A stretch of 46,969 bases of DNA from a virus. The stretch covers positions 1 through 46,969 of the IMG/VR virus record IMGVR_UViG_3300043570_002208; one strand, written 5' to 3'. Below are positions 1-7,718 of this stretch, piece by piece. The position numbers and the translations under genes are program-made. The notes under the pieces are model-generated. The model searched no databases, was not told where the DNA came from, and saw only the letters and a list, made by a program, of their open reading frames with translations. Numbering within the stretch: the stretch's first letter is position 1; each line of letters opens with the position of its first letter.

Positions 1-326
1 CTAATATTATATTCTTTAGTTTCACCAATTTTTCTAGCAACCCATTTACAATCTCTAAGTTGATATTCCCAAGTTTTATTTCCTGTTGGGTCAGATAACC
101 ATCCTTGTGATACACTTCCACCACCTGAAGATGAGATAGGTGTTGATAATCTTCTTTCGTATTCATCATAATCACCAATATCAAAATTTTTAGATGTAAC
201 TAAATCAAAAAATTTTTTTCTTTGTTCTTTAGTTATCATATTTTTAGTGAATTCTTCAAGTGTACCAATATCAAATTTAGAGCTAACGATTGTATGTAAT
301 TTTAATAATTCGTCTTTATTTACCAT
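1..326 (-). CDS. hypothetical protein, 3' end cut by window edge
   Basis: An open frame starts at the ATG at 324-326 and runs off the left edge, giving about 108 residues. Its start overlaps the stop of the upstream gene (320-1216) by 7 nt, the usual coupling here. The visible part is polar, with a Ser/Gly stretch (SSSGGGSVSQGW) followed by a Trp/Lys-rich segment (TWEYQLRDCKWVARKIGE). No family is recognised. It probably belongs to the same late unit as the two genes upstream. Confidence 0.6.
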   Translation of the reverse strand, partial: MVNKDELLKLHTIVSSKFDIGTLEEFTKNMITKEQRKKFFDLVTSKNFDIGDYDEYERRLSTPISSSGGGSVSQGWLSDPTGNKTWEYQLRDCKWVARKIGETKEYNI

Positions 327-1216
327 ACTAATTTTTCTTTTGTTGGTGTAGTTTCCGGAGCTGTTTCAGGTTGAGTAGATTCTGGTGTTGTTGTTTCGGT
401 ACTAAATGGGTTTGGAAGATTAGATTGAATTACCTGACCTAATTGTGTTTTACGAAACCAATTAAGTGCTCCAATTATAGCTAAGATACCCACCGCTTTT
501 GCCGATAGTTTTGCCAATTCCCAAACACTAACTTGTCCACCCGATTTAGTAATAATACCTAACGATTTCATAAAATCATCTAAACCTTTTTGCAACATTT
601 GAGATTTTTGTTGTGACGCCAAATTTTTAGAACTATTTAATTTATTAATTACAGTTTGAATTTTAATTCCAAGGTCATTTAAATCATCAGTTAATTTTAA
701 TAATTCAGGTTGTGATAATTTTTGAACCCCCTTGTATATCTTATTAGATGCGTCATCTAAAAACGCCGCTTGTTCAGGAGTTATTTTTCTACCCATTTTC
801 CCAAACAATGCCTTTGCGTCATTAGACAAAACACCCGGTGTTATAGGTGGTTTTGGTGTTATAGAACTTCTAATTCCTTTCCAATCTTTTCCGGATTGTT
901 CCATTTTAGCAATCTTATCTAAAGCCCTTTTTTGTTTTAATGTGTCAAAAATCTCATTATTAACTCTATGTTTTAAATTTGAAATAAATAATTTACCTTT
1001 TGAACTATTAACAAATTTTGAAAAGGCGACTTTTTCCACCTCATCAATTATTTCATTTTTTAAAAATTTACTAAGGATTACTTTTTCTTCTGATTTAAGA
1101 ACCAACATTAATTCTTTAATTATCCCTGGTAAAGTAATTTCGTTAATTAATGACGTTTCATTTATTATCATCATAGATTTCATTCTATTTACTTCATTTA
1201 TTAATTCATTTTTCAT
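320..1216 (-). CDS. putative virion cargo protein with N-terminal targeting module and one TM segment
   Basis: 298 residues. The N-terminus (MKNELINEVNRMKSMMIINE, then TSLINEI) is the NRMKS-type targeting module shared in variant form by other proteins here, with I-N-E as a possible prohead-protease site. A hydrophobic stretch near residues 240-260 looks like one membrane segment and is followed by a Thr/Pro/Glu-rich tail. The middle is Lys-rich and probably helical. It lies 1 nt after the 1218-2390 gene and probably shares its late promoter. Function unknown; packaging in the head is inferred. Confidence 0.65.
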   Translation of the reverse strand: MKNELINEVNRMKSMMIINETSLINEITLPGIIKELMLVLKSEEKVILSKFLKNEIIDEVEKVAFSKFVNSSKGKLFISNLKHRVNNEIFDTLKQKRALDKIAKMEQSGKDWKGIRSSITPKPPITPGVLSNDAKALFGKMGRKITPEQAAFLDDASNKIYKGVQKLSQPELLKLTDDLNDLGIKIQTVINKLNSSKNLASQQKSQMLQKGLDDFMKSLGIITKSGGQVSVWELAKLSAKAVGILAIIGALNWFRKTQLGQVIQSNLPNPFSTETTTPESTQPETAPETTPTKEKLVW

Positions 1217-1217
1217 A

Positions 1218-2390
1218 TTATGTTAATTTAAATACTTTATTTTTTATACTGTCTTTAGCGTCTCCTTTGGATAATATCCATTTATTTGTTTTATCTAATT
1301 TTCTTTTAGCGTAAAACTCATCACCCACTTTTTTATAATCCCAAGTTTTATCGTAATCTGTTATTGGTGATAAACCACTTATTTTTTTAAAATCGTTGAG
1401 TGGGATTAACACAAACCCTTCGCTATTTGGTTTCCAAACATAATCAACACCGTTTATTTTAAAATTTTTAAAAGACCCATCATCATTTTTTACAACAGAA
1501 TATGTTTTAATTGTTTTGAATAAATTTGGGTTATCCCTTAATATTGATTTTTTATCAGTTTCATCGGTTCCGGATTCTAAATTATTAATAATTTCTTTAT
1601 CTTTTTGTTTAGTAAATTTATTAATTCCATATTCTATACCTTTTTTCAAAGTATAATCAACAGTCCCCGCAACACCAGCATTTTTAAGTCCTTGTTTTAT
1701 AGTTGCTTTTGGTGCGTCTTTCGCTAAAAAGTTAGAAACTGACTCACCAATACTTTCTAAAGTACTTATAATTTTTGGACCTATTTTTTTTAACCAAGTA
1801 TATCCGGTTTTTTCAATTAACCAAGTTAATGATGATTTTAAAAAATTAATTAATTTTGGAATGTAACTACTTAATTTAGTTAAATAAGGTGATATTTTAC
1901 CCCAAACTTTATTTGTTTTTAAGAAAGATAATAACCCTTCTATTGATGTAACACCAACAGCTTTAACATTTTTTAAAATTGGTGCTAACGCTCCTGAGGT
2001 AATTACACTAATAATGTCAAAAATAATATTTAACCACCCCCATTCTCCTTTAACAATTCCTTTATATAAATCATAAATTAATAATGAAGAATACGCTGTG
2101 ATTACTGCAACTGACCCAATACCTGTTGATGTTAAAAAAGCTTCTAATGCAACCATACCTGTCGATGTTAATGTCTCTCTAAATTTCTCCATAAACTCAT
2201 CAAAAGACATACTGTCCGATGGTTTATTATATTTTCTCATTAACGATTTATTGTAAGGTGTATCAAACTTCTCTTCCGGTTGTTCTAAAATAACATTTTC
2301 TGATAACGTTTTACCCATATCATAATTCATCATAAGAAGAACCCTATTTAAAGCGTCATTTCCTTCGGTAAGTGTATAAGTTGTATTCAT
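1218..2390 (-). CDS. putative virion cargo protein with hydrophobic core
   Basis: 390 residues. The first 37 residues contain RVLLMMNYDMGKTLSENVILEQ-like sequence, a form of the targeting module, and V-I-L-E-Q fits cleavage after Glu. Residues of about 85-140 are strongly hydrophobic with several Gly/Ala/Ile runs and could form two or three membrane helices. The C-terminal 100 residues are Lys-rich and soluble (IKTYSVVKNDDGSFKNFKING region). The start is supported by a TATTTAT box 5 nt upstream at 2396-2402. A pore-forming or membrane-inserting injected protein is possible, but no family is recognised. Confidence 0.65.
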   Translation of the reverse strand: MNTTYTLTEGNDALNRVLLMMNYDMGKTLSENVILEQPEEKFDTPYNKSLMRKYNKPSDSMSFDEFMEKFRETLTSTGMVALEAFLTSTGIGSVAVITAYSSLLIYDLYKGIVKGEWGWLNIIFDIISVITSGALAPILKNVKAVGVTSIEGLLSFLKTNKVWGKISPYLTKLSSYIPKLINFLKSSLTWLIEKTGYTWLKKIGPKIISTLESIGESVSNFLAKDAPKATIKQGLKNAGVAGTVDYTLKKGIEYGINKFTKQKDKEIINNLESGTDETDKKSILRDNPNLFKTIKTYSVVKNDDGSFKNFKINGVDYVWKPNSEGFVLIPLNDFKKISGLSPITDYDKTWDYKKVGDEFYAKRKLDKTNKWILSKGDAKDSIKNKVFKLT

Positions 2391-2395
2391 AATCT

Positions 2396-2402
2396 ATAAA
2401 TA
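2396..2402 (-). promoter_or_regulatory. late-type TATTTAT box, 5 nt before ATG of the 1218-2390 gene
   Basis: TATTTAT on the minus strand ends 5 nt before the ATG, the spacing seen repeatedly before genes with targeting modules. It is read as a phage late promoter core, by inference from recurrence. Confidence 0.55.
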
Positions 2403-2419
2403 TACGTAAATTAATTATT

Positions 2420-2659
2420 TTATTCAACAGGATTTGCGTGACCCCTGGCTAACCCGGTTCCCCACTTTTCACCTTTTAATCCCAACATATTTGCAGGACC
2501 TCTTGTTAATCCGGTTTCCCATTTTCTACCTCTAGTATTTAGATTGGCTCCCGCACCACCACCGGAAGCTGGAGCTGCGTCTTGTTCGTCCAACTCACCT
2601 TCATTTTTCGGTGTATATTTCTTCATTAGGGAAATTAAATAATCAACATCTGTTCTCAT
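2420..2659 (-). CDS. small protein with targeting-like N-terminus and a 13-residue repeat
   Basis: 79 residues. The N-terminus runs MRTDVDYLISLMKKY to ELDEQ, and LDEQ resembles the L-x-E cleavage sites of its neighbours. A Gly/Ala linker follows, then two copies of a motif of form [RK]G[RE]KW[EG]TGL[TA]RG[PH]AN. A TATTTAT box lies 5 nt upstream. Its position among cargo genes suggests a small virion protein. Function unknown. Confidence 0.6.
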   Translation of the reverse strand: MRTDVDYLISLMKKYTPKNEGELDEQDAAPASGGGAGANLNTRGRKWETGLTRGPANMLGLKGEKWGTGLARGHANPVE

Positions 2660-2664
2660 AATTT

Positions 2665-2671
2665 ATAAATA
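2665..2671 (-). promoter_or_regulatory. late-type TATTTAT box, 5 nt before ATG of the 2420-2659 gene
   Basis: TATTTAT on the minus strand ends 5 nt before the start codon. It lies next to the terminator at 2685-2713, so it begins a new transcription unit. Confidence 0.55.
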
Positions 2672-2684
2672 TCTTTTAAAAAGT

Positions 2685-2713
2685 AAAACCCCTCCGGTAA
2701 AGAGGGGTTTTTT
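2685..2713. terminator. GC-rich hairpin terminator
   Basis: Arms AAAACCCCTC (2685-2694) and GAGGGGTTTT (2702-2711) enclose a 7-nt loop, with flanking A and T runs. It ends the minus-strand operon 3940-2713. Confidence 0.8.
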
Positions 2714-3018
2714 TAATATAATTGTGTTATCGGTAATTTATCCGGATAGATTAAATAATATTCATTTAAAAATGAGATTATTTCTTCTTCATCTAATTCT
2801 ACATCATCATTATCATCAAAAATATCCTCAAATTCTTCATCGTCAAAAAAATCTGATGATGATTGATTGGTTAATTCGTACCCAAATGTTTTTGTTTCAG
2901 ATAAATCAATTTGGTCGGTTCTAATTTCGTCATCATTATCTGAATGAATTCTAAAAGTAACATCTAAAGTTTGGGATGTCTCATTTATATAAAACGACTC
3001 TAACTCTTTTATTTCCAT
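2713..3018 (-). CDS. acidic hypothetical protein
   Basis: 101 residues, very acidic, with an Asp/Glu run at about 55-80 (SSSDFFDDEEFEDIFDDNDD). No targeting module. It lies 3 nt after the 3022-3303 gene and is the last gene before the terminator at 2685-2713. The charge would suit a partner for basic proteins or a DNA mimic, but nothing shows this. Function unknown. Confidence 0.6.
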   Translation of the reverse strand: MEIKELESFYINETSQTLDVTFRIHSDNDDEIRTDQIDLSETKTFGYELTNQSSSDFFDDEEFEDIFDDNDDVELDEEEIISFLNEYYLIYPDKLPITQLY

Positions 3019-3021
3019 TTT

Positions 3022-3303
3022 TTAATCTTCTTTTTTCTTATCTGTAAAAGCATCGTGAAATTTTCCACGTCGTTTATAGATACCTCTTTTATCTACTTCA
3101 CCTCTCCATCCTAAATATTCTGATGTTGGGTTGAAATTTTTAAAATGTTTTGGGTGTCCTTTAACGTGGGGATGTAAATCGTGTAATTCATCATCTGACA
3201 TACCACCAAAATCTAATCTTTCTTCTTCCATTTCTTGTTCTTTAATAATACGTTTTACAATATTTATTAAATCACTTTCTTTTAACCTAACTATTTTTTT
3301 CAT
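3022..3303 (-). CDS. small protein with MKKIVRLxESDL targeting module
   Basis: 93 residues. The first 22 residues (MKKIVRLKESDLINIVKRI, then IKEQ) nearly match the start of the 22129-22365 protein, although the rest is unrelated. This marks a shared module ending at I-K-E-Q. The remainder is charged, with HPHVKGHPKHFKNF and a basic C-terminus. It lies 1 nt after the 3305-3940 gene. Probable virion protein; the function of the mature part is unknown. Confidence 0.65.
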   Translation of the reverse strand: MKKIVRLKESDLINIVKRIIKEQEMEEERLDFGGMSDDELHDLHPHVKGHPKHFKNFNPTSEYLGWRGEVDKRGIYKRRGKFHDAFTDKKKED

Positions 3304-3304
3304 T

Positions 3305-3940
3305 TTAATTGTATTTTGTAAATCTTTTAAACATATCTAACGATTCTTTTAAATCTTCAAATAATCCTTCAACTTCCTCATCATCAATTTCGTCCTCATC
3401 GTCAAAAATTTTATCTCCAACGTTGAATACTAATTCATCATCATCATCGTCGTCCATAAATCCCCCATTTTTAATGTATTCGTAAGGGTCACCTTCCCAA
3501 CCATCTTCTTCTTCCTCTTCATGTCCGAATACTCCGTGGTCTAAATCAGTTGGTCCATCACCAATCATATCTAATTGTTCTCCCATGGATACGTAGTGAC
3601 CTTCATCTTCAGATTCAAAAGATTCTTCAGGTTCATATTGTCCTCCTGGGGATACATAACCTTCCATCGGTTCTTTAAATGCGTTTTCTTCGTCAGCAAA
3701 TAATCCTGTAGATTTGTTATCAAATCTCATTTCATTAATACCCATGTTTTTATATGCTGTAACCTCACCTTTATTATTTACAGTTAATCCTTGCTTATCA
3801 TTTGCAAAATCTTGAGTGTATAATGGTTGTTCTTTTGCTGGTTGAGCATAACTTGTAACATATCCGTCATAAATTGATTTATGTTGGTCGAGGATATTAG
3901 TTTTTTCCTCATTTGTCATTTTAAAAAAATATGCGTTCAT
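3305..3940 (-). CDS. acidic protein with EEKxxIL-type N-terminus
   Basis: 211 residues, very acidic, with several Glu/Asp runs. The N-terminal MTNEEKTNILDQHKSIYDG resembles the EEKTRILGLHQF start of the 7719-8849 protein and is treated as a targeting-module variant. A TATTTAT box at 3957-3963 lies 16 nt upstream. First gene of a three-gene unit ending at the terminator at 2685-2713. No enzyme motif is visible. Confidence 0.6.
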   Translation of the reverse strand: MNAYFFKMTNEEKTNILDQHKSIYDGYVTSYAQPAKEQPLYTQDFANDKQGLTVNNKGEVTAYKNMGINEMRFDNKSTGLFADEENAFKEPMEGYVSPGGQYEPEESFESEDEGHYVSMGEQLDMIGDGPTDLDHGVFGHEEEEEDGWEGDPYEYIKNGGFMDDDDDDELVFNVGDKIFDDEDEIDDEEVEGLFEDLKESLDMFKRFTKYN

Positions 3941-3981
3941 ATTGTTTGTTTTATTTATAAATATAATTGTTTATCGAATAA

Positions 3982-4554
3982 TCATAATCTAATGTAGGAC
4001 TCTACGATTTTAGGTGCGAATTTTCTTAAGTATTTGTTGATGTTTTCCATGTTTTCCTCAATTCCTTCGTTTTCCAAATATTTAATAACACCATTAATCA
4101 TTTCAGCTTGAGCTTCGTTAGCCATATTTAACATTTCTTCAAAGGCTTCTTCATTTGGGATATGTTTATATTTGAATTCGTGTTTAATTCTATCTCGACC
4201 CATCCATAAATAAGGGGATGCTTCAAACATATTCACAATACTGGACTTTCTAATCAGTAATAAGTATCTACGAAAAAACCCAATCTTAAATAAACGAAAC
4301 AAATCCACATTTTTATTAAGGTATTCCATTTTTTTTAACTCATCTTCTTTTATTTGTTTTTTCTCATGTCTCCAAACATCAGTATCGGATAATAATGCCA
4401 AACGACTACCATTATCCCAATTAACACCATATTGTGTTACACCAGATACGTTATCAACACTTTTAACTACACCACACTCACCAGGACTTATAGATACCTC
4501 CTCCGACATATATAATAGTGATACTCTATCACCCACTTTTAATTTTGGATTCAT
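3982..4554 (-). CDS. hypothetical protein with SH3-like N-terminal segment
   Basis: 190 residues. Residues 5-60 (LKVGDRVSLLYM ... GVVKSV ... YGVNWDNGS) look like a small SH3-like beta barrel of the KOW/CarD kind. The rest is helical and has two Glu/Met-rich segments. It is divergent from the 4607 gene. A TATTTAT box at 4580-4586 lies 25 nt upstream, mirroring the box for 4607. No targeting module. Function unknown. Confidence 0.55.
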   Translation of the reverse strand: MNPKLKVGDRVSLLYMSEEVSISPGECGVVKSVDNVSGVTQYGVNWDNGSRLALLSDTDVWRHEKKQIKEDELKKMEYLNKNVDLFRLFKIGFFRRYLLLIRKSSIVNMFEASPYLWMGRDRIKHEFKYKHIPNEEAFEEMLNMANEAQAEMINGVIKYLENEGIEENMENINKYLRKFAPKIVESYIRL

Positions 4555-4595
4555 ATTTTTTTTTTAAGATTATATAACAATAAATATAATTAAAG

Positions 4596-4602
4596 TATTT
4601 AT
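4596..4602 (+). promoter_or_regulatory. late-type TATTTAT box, 4 nt before ATG of the 4607-5233 gene
   Basis: TATTTAT, then TGTT, then ATG at 4607. An opposed copy at 4580-4586 serves the minus-strand gene 3982-4554, so this divergent spacer holds one box per direction. Confidence 0.6.
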
Positions 4603-4606
4603 TGTT

Positions 4607-5233
4607 ATGAAAATGAATATATTAATCACCGAATCCCAAGAAAGAATGATACTTAACGAATCAATTGGTCGTGAATTTGGTAATATTTTAAGAAAAAATA
4701 GTGATATTGGTAAGTTAATATCGACTCAGATTAAAGAAATTACTGGTGGGGATAAAGCCGCATTAATAACATTTGGTGCATCAATTGGTGGTCTAATGGG
4801 ACCGGTTGGTGATTTCCTTGAAGGAAAATATCCGTCTATGAATGATGGTGAGATTAGCTTATTACTTACCGGAGCAATCGCAACATTCTATTATAATAGT
4901 CCAAAGTTAATCAAAAAAATTAAAGATATTGTTAAAGAAAAAGGATTAGATTCAGAATTTGATGTAGCATTATCTAAAACTAAAGAATTAAATGAGATAT
5001 TTTTTGATTTTATGGAGAGTTTAAACATTACCTTATTTAAGGTGAGTAATGTGTTAGGATTTGCGTTTTTAATTCCATTATTACCGTATATTCATCAAAT
5101 TTCTGAAGGTAAATTATCAATTATGGATATTAATAAAATTATAACAATATTATTATCCTATGGTGTGATAACTATTTCAAGTTCAGCATTAAAAGAAATT
5201 ATGGTTAAATTAATTAAAAGATTTAGAGGTTAA
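4607..5233 (+). CDS. targeting-module protein with membrane segments
   Basis: 208 residues. The N-terminus MKMNILITESQERMILNES matches the [LI]-I-T-E-S-Q module. A Gly-rich, mildly hydrophobic stretch lies near residues 55-75. Two or three hydrophobic helices follow at about 145-200 (FKVSNVLGFAFLIPLLPYI and MDINKIITILLSYGVITISS), ending in a basic tail. It could be a membrane-active injected protein. It overlaps the convergent 5230-6012 gene by 4 nt. Confidence 0.6.
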   Translation: MKMNILITESQERMILNESIGREFGNILRKNSDIGKLISTQIKEITGGDKAALITFGASIGGLMGPVGDFLEGKYPSMNDGEISLLLTGAIATFYYNSPKLIKKIKDIVKEKGLDSEFDVALSKTKELNEIFFDFMESLNITLFKVSNVLGFAFLIPLLPYIHQISEGKLSIMDINKIITILLSYGVITISSSALKEIMVKLIKRFRG

Positions 5234-6012
5234 TAATCCCCCGAAATAAAATCACATAATTTACTTGAGAATGTTGAATGATTAACATAATTATAATCAT
5301 CAACTTCAATATCTCCAATACTTCTAATATGAGTGTAAGTATGTGTCCATAGTTCACAATCTTCTAAATTCATATACTTAGTAACTTCATCCCAAACAAT
5401 ACTATCTAAAGGTATTCTAAGGTCATCACTTTCAGTCATATATCCAACAATAGTTTCTGCAAGGTCTTGAGGTATGTTTTCTAAAGGTTCACCATTAACT
5501 AATGCTTGATGACAATAAACTGAAACATCTGTTGTTATTCCATCGTCTATATAAACATCTGAAATTTTATAAGTAATATTTAAGATTAGTTGTTTTTTTT
5601 CACCACCACACCAAAAATGACCTTTTATTTCTTTTGGTCCAATTTGTTGTATTTGTTCTGATATTTTTTTAATAAATGATTGAGGAATATTTCCACTAGA
5701 TTTATTTATTTTTTTACCTTCATAATAAATGTTATTAACATTAGTAAAAAGATTACTAAAATTAATACTCACCATCCTACAACCATCGTGTATAATATCT
5801 TTTGATTTACAAGTGAAATACTCCCACATATATGGAATATCCGGTTGTTTTGGGGTGATATCTAAATCATATTGGATTTCAGTACCGGATATCATACCTC
5901 TAGTCACATGATTAACCTCAACATTAATAAATTTAAATCTAAATTCATCAACTGTGTGAGTTAATTTAGTCATATATGATATAATACTTTTTATTCGAAT
6001 ATTATTTACCAT
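5230..6012 (-). CDS. hypothetical protein
   Basis: 260 residues from the ATG at 6010-6012, which overlaps the stop of the upstream metallopeptidase by 11 nt. That coupling decides the start, although the internal ATG at 5971-5973 (MTKLTHTVDEF) is also plausible. Beta-rich and soluble, with isolated Cys/His residues (FWCGGE, VYCHQALV, ELWTHTYTHI) but no clear metal site. It may work with the upstream HELEH protein. No family recognised. Confidence 0.55.
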   Translation of the reverse strand: MVNNIRIKSIISYMTKLTHTVDEFRFKFINVEVNHVTRGMISGTEIQYDLDITPKQPDIPYMWEYFTCKSKDIIHDGCRMVSINFSNLFTNVNNIYYEGKKINKSSGNIPQSFIKKISEQIQQIGPKEIKGHFWCGGEKKQLILNITYKISDVYIDDGITTDVSVYCHQALVNGEPLENIPQDLAETIVGYMTESDDLRIPLDSIVWDEVTKYMNLEDCELWTHTYTHIRSIGDIEVDDYNYVNHSTFSSKLCDFISGDY

Positions 6013-7027
6013 CAATAATAATTTTAATCACTTTTTCCATTTCATCGTCAGTTAATCCGTGAATGTCTTTATGGTCCTCAAACCAATCTCTAACCACATC
6101 ATTATACGGTAGTTTTCTTAATTTAGCAACACGTCTAAAACCTACTCTTTGTGCTGTTATTTCGTGTGGTTGAGTATAATACTCAAATGATTCGTTTGGT
6201 GATTCTTGATGAATACGACCATCACGATTATATTGAAATCCGTGTTCCAATTCGTGAGCAACAATATCGTTTAATTCTCCAATTATATTGTAAAAATTTC
6301 TTTTTAATGTTTTTGGATTATAAATAACAATTATCTCAATTACATCATCGGATGATGAATATTCCCCATTTATTTGATATCCATCCAACTCATCATCAAT
6401 TTGAAGGGTTAATTCGACCGAGTATTTAAAAGGTAAATTTGTAAAATGATATTCTTCACCATTTTCACCAGGGAAATAAAAAGACCCTGATTTACCTTCC
6501 TTTAACTTACGGACAATATTAGTTACAGTCGTTCTAATAGCCTCTTTACTCATTCTACTCATTTGCGTCTCTAATATTGGTTGTTTTATATTAGTAGCAA
6601 ATATATGTAAATTTTCTTTAATATTGTCAATTTTTTTTACGTCAAAATTTAAATCATCGATTGTTGTTCGTAAAATTTCACCAGTATTATTAAAATATTT
6701 TAAATAATCTTGAATTTCACGGTTTAATTTATCATAAAAAGGATAAAGTTGACTCTTATACATCCTTTCAAAATCTAAGTGTTTATGTTCTTCATCAAAA
6801 CCAAATATTAATGGACTAAACTTATCGTTAAATCCTATAATTGTAACTTTAACCTTTAAATAATCGTAATATTCCCCAACACTCATCATTTTTCTTTGAC
6901 CAGTAATTTGAAACTTATAATCAACATCAATATTAGGTCCCGATGAACCAATAATCACACCATAGTAATTAAAGGTCTTTTTAGTTACCACTTTATTTAT
7001 TAAATCTATTATCTTTTCACTTATCAT
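6002..7027 (-). CDS. putative zinc metallopeptidase (HELEH)
   Basis: 341 residues from the ATG at 7025-7027, chosen because a TATTTAT box lies exactly 4 nt upstream; the open frame extends further without a promoter. Residues 258-262 are H-E-L-E-H in a hydrophobic helix (DIVAHELEHGFQY). A downstream E-x-x-A (PHEITAQRVGF) could supply a third zinc ligand, as in gluzincin-type peptidases. The N-terminal 240 residues are of unknown fold. The MISEKIIDLINKV start is not a clear targeting module. Substrate unknown. Confidence 0.65.
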   Translation of the reverse strand: MISEKIIDLINKVVTKKTFNYYGVIIGSSGPNIDVDYKFQITGQRKMMSVGEYYDYLKVKVTIIGFNDKFSPLIFGFDEEHKHLDFERMYKSQLYPFYDKLNREIQDYLKYFNNTGEILRTTIDDLNFDVKKIDNIKENLHIFATNIKQPILETQMSRMSKEAIRTTVTNIVRKLKEGKSGSFYFPGENGEEYHFTNLPFKYSVELTLQIDDELDGYQINGEYSSSDDVIEIIVIYNPKTLKRNFYNIIGELNDIVAHELEHGFQYNRDGRIHQESPNESFEYYTQPHEITAQRVGFRRVAKLRKLPYNDVVRDWFEDHKDIHGLTDDEMEKVIKIIIDGK

Positions 7028-7031
7028 AATT

Positions 7032-7038
7032 ATAAATA
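7032..7038 (-). promoter_or_regulatory. late-type TATTTAT box, 4 nt before ATG of the HELEH peptidase gene
   Basis: The minus strand reads AGTATTTAT, then AATT, then ATG. The exact 4-nt spacing fixes the start at 7027. Confidence 0.6.
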
Positions 7039-7097
7039 CTTTTATATTCAAATAATTCCATTTATTAATATATTTATAATATAAAAACATTTCATTT

Positions 7098-7601
7098 ATG
7101 AAAAATATAGTGATTAACGAAAGAGAACTTAAACAATCAATTAGAAAACATTTGATTGAACAAGATTCGGAAAAAGAACAAGACCAAAAACCAAGATGTG
7201 TTGCCGGTAATATAATTCCTTTAGACACAATGATTGGTCCATCCGATAAATTTAATAACTACACATCAAGCGTTCTAAAACGTGATGGTGGTATTAACGG
7301 AATGGTTGATACTTTGGACGTATTGAGAACATTAAGATTACATAATGGTATTGAAGATAAAGGAGAACATTTGGCATATAACTTAATGAATCATATCAAT
7401 ACTTTTAGAAACAAAAATTATTTTGATGAAACAAATAATGAATGTCACAAAGCAATGGATAAAGTAATCGAATTATACAAAGAAAACGAACACGGGGAAG
7501 AACTTGTTAAAGATATTGAAAAAGTATTGGCACACAAAGACCCCTCATCAAGAGCGAAAGAATACCTTAAAAGATGTTTAATCTTAGTTAAGGAAAAATA
7601 A
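7098..7601 (+). CDS. targeting-module protein, unknown function
   Basis: 167 residues. The N-terminus MKNIVINERELKQSIRKHL then IEQ is a targeting module with L-I-E-Q at the expected site. The rest is helical and charged (MVDTLDVLRTLRLHNG, ECHKAMDKVIELYKENE), with no known motif. A TATTTAT box at 7071-7077 lies 20 nt upstream. The gene is followed by the hairpins at 7603-7686. Probable late virion protein. Confidence 0.6.
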   Translation: MKNIVINERELKQSIRKHLIEQDSEKEQDQKPRCVAGNIIPLDTMIGPSDKFNNYTSSVLKRDGGINGMVDTLDVLRTLRLHNGIEDKGEHLAYNLMNHINTFRNKNYFDETNNECHKAMDKVIELYKENEHGEELVKDIEKVLAHKDPSSRAKEYLKRCLILVKEK

Positions 7602-7602
7602 A

Positions 7603-7686
7603 CCCCACCATTGGGGACGTTTAGGACCGTTATCAGTGATGGTAACAAAATAAAGGGGAAGTTTCGCTACTATCCCCTTTTTTATT
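7603..7686 (+). terminator. multi-hairpin 3' region ending in a terminator
   Basis: Two clear stems: CCCCA/TGGGG at 7603-7616, then AAAGGGGA (7652-7659) pairing with TCCCCTTT (7673-7680) and followed by a T run. Between them GTTA...TAAC offers a weaker stem. The second is a good intrinsic terminator for the 7098-7601 gene. The extra structure is unusual here. Confidence 0.65.
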
Positions 7687-7718
7687 TTTGATGGATATTT
7701 ATAATAAAAATAAACTAA

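Noticed and set aside
732-1226. Long plus-strand frame opposite the 320-1216 gene
   Set aside because: Shadow of the minus-strand gene, with low-complexity hydrophobic translation and no promoter.
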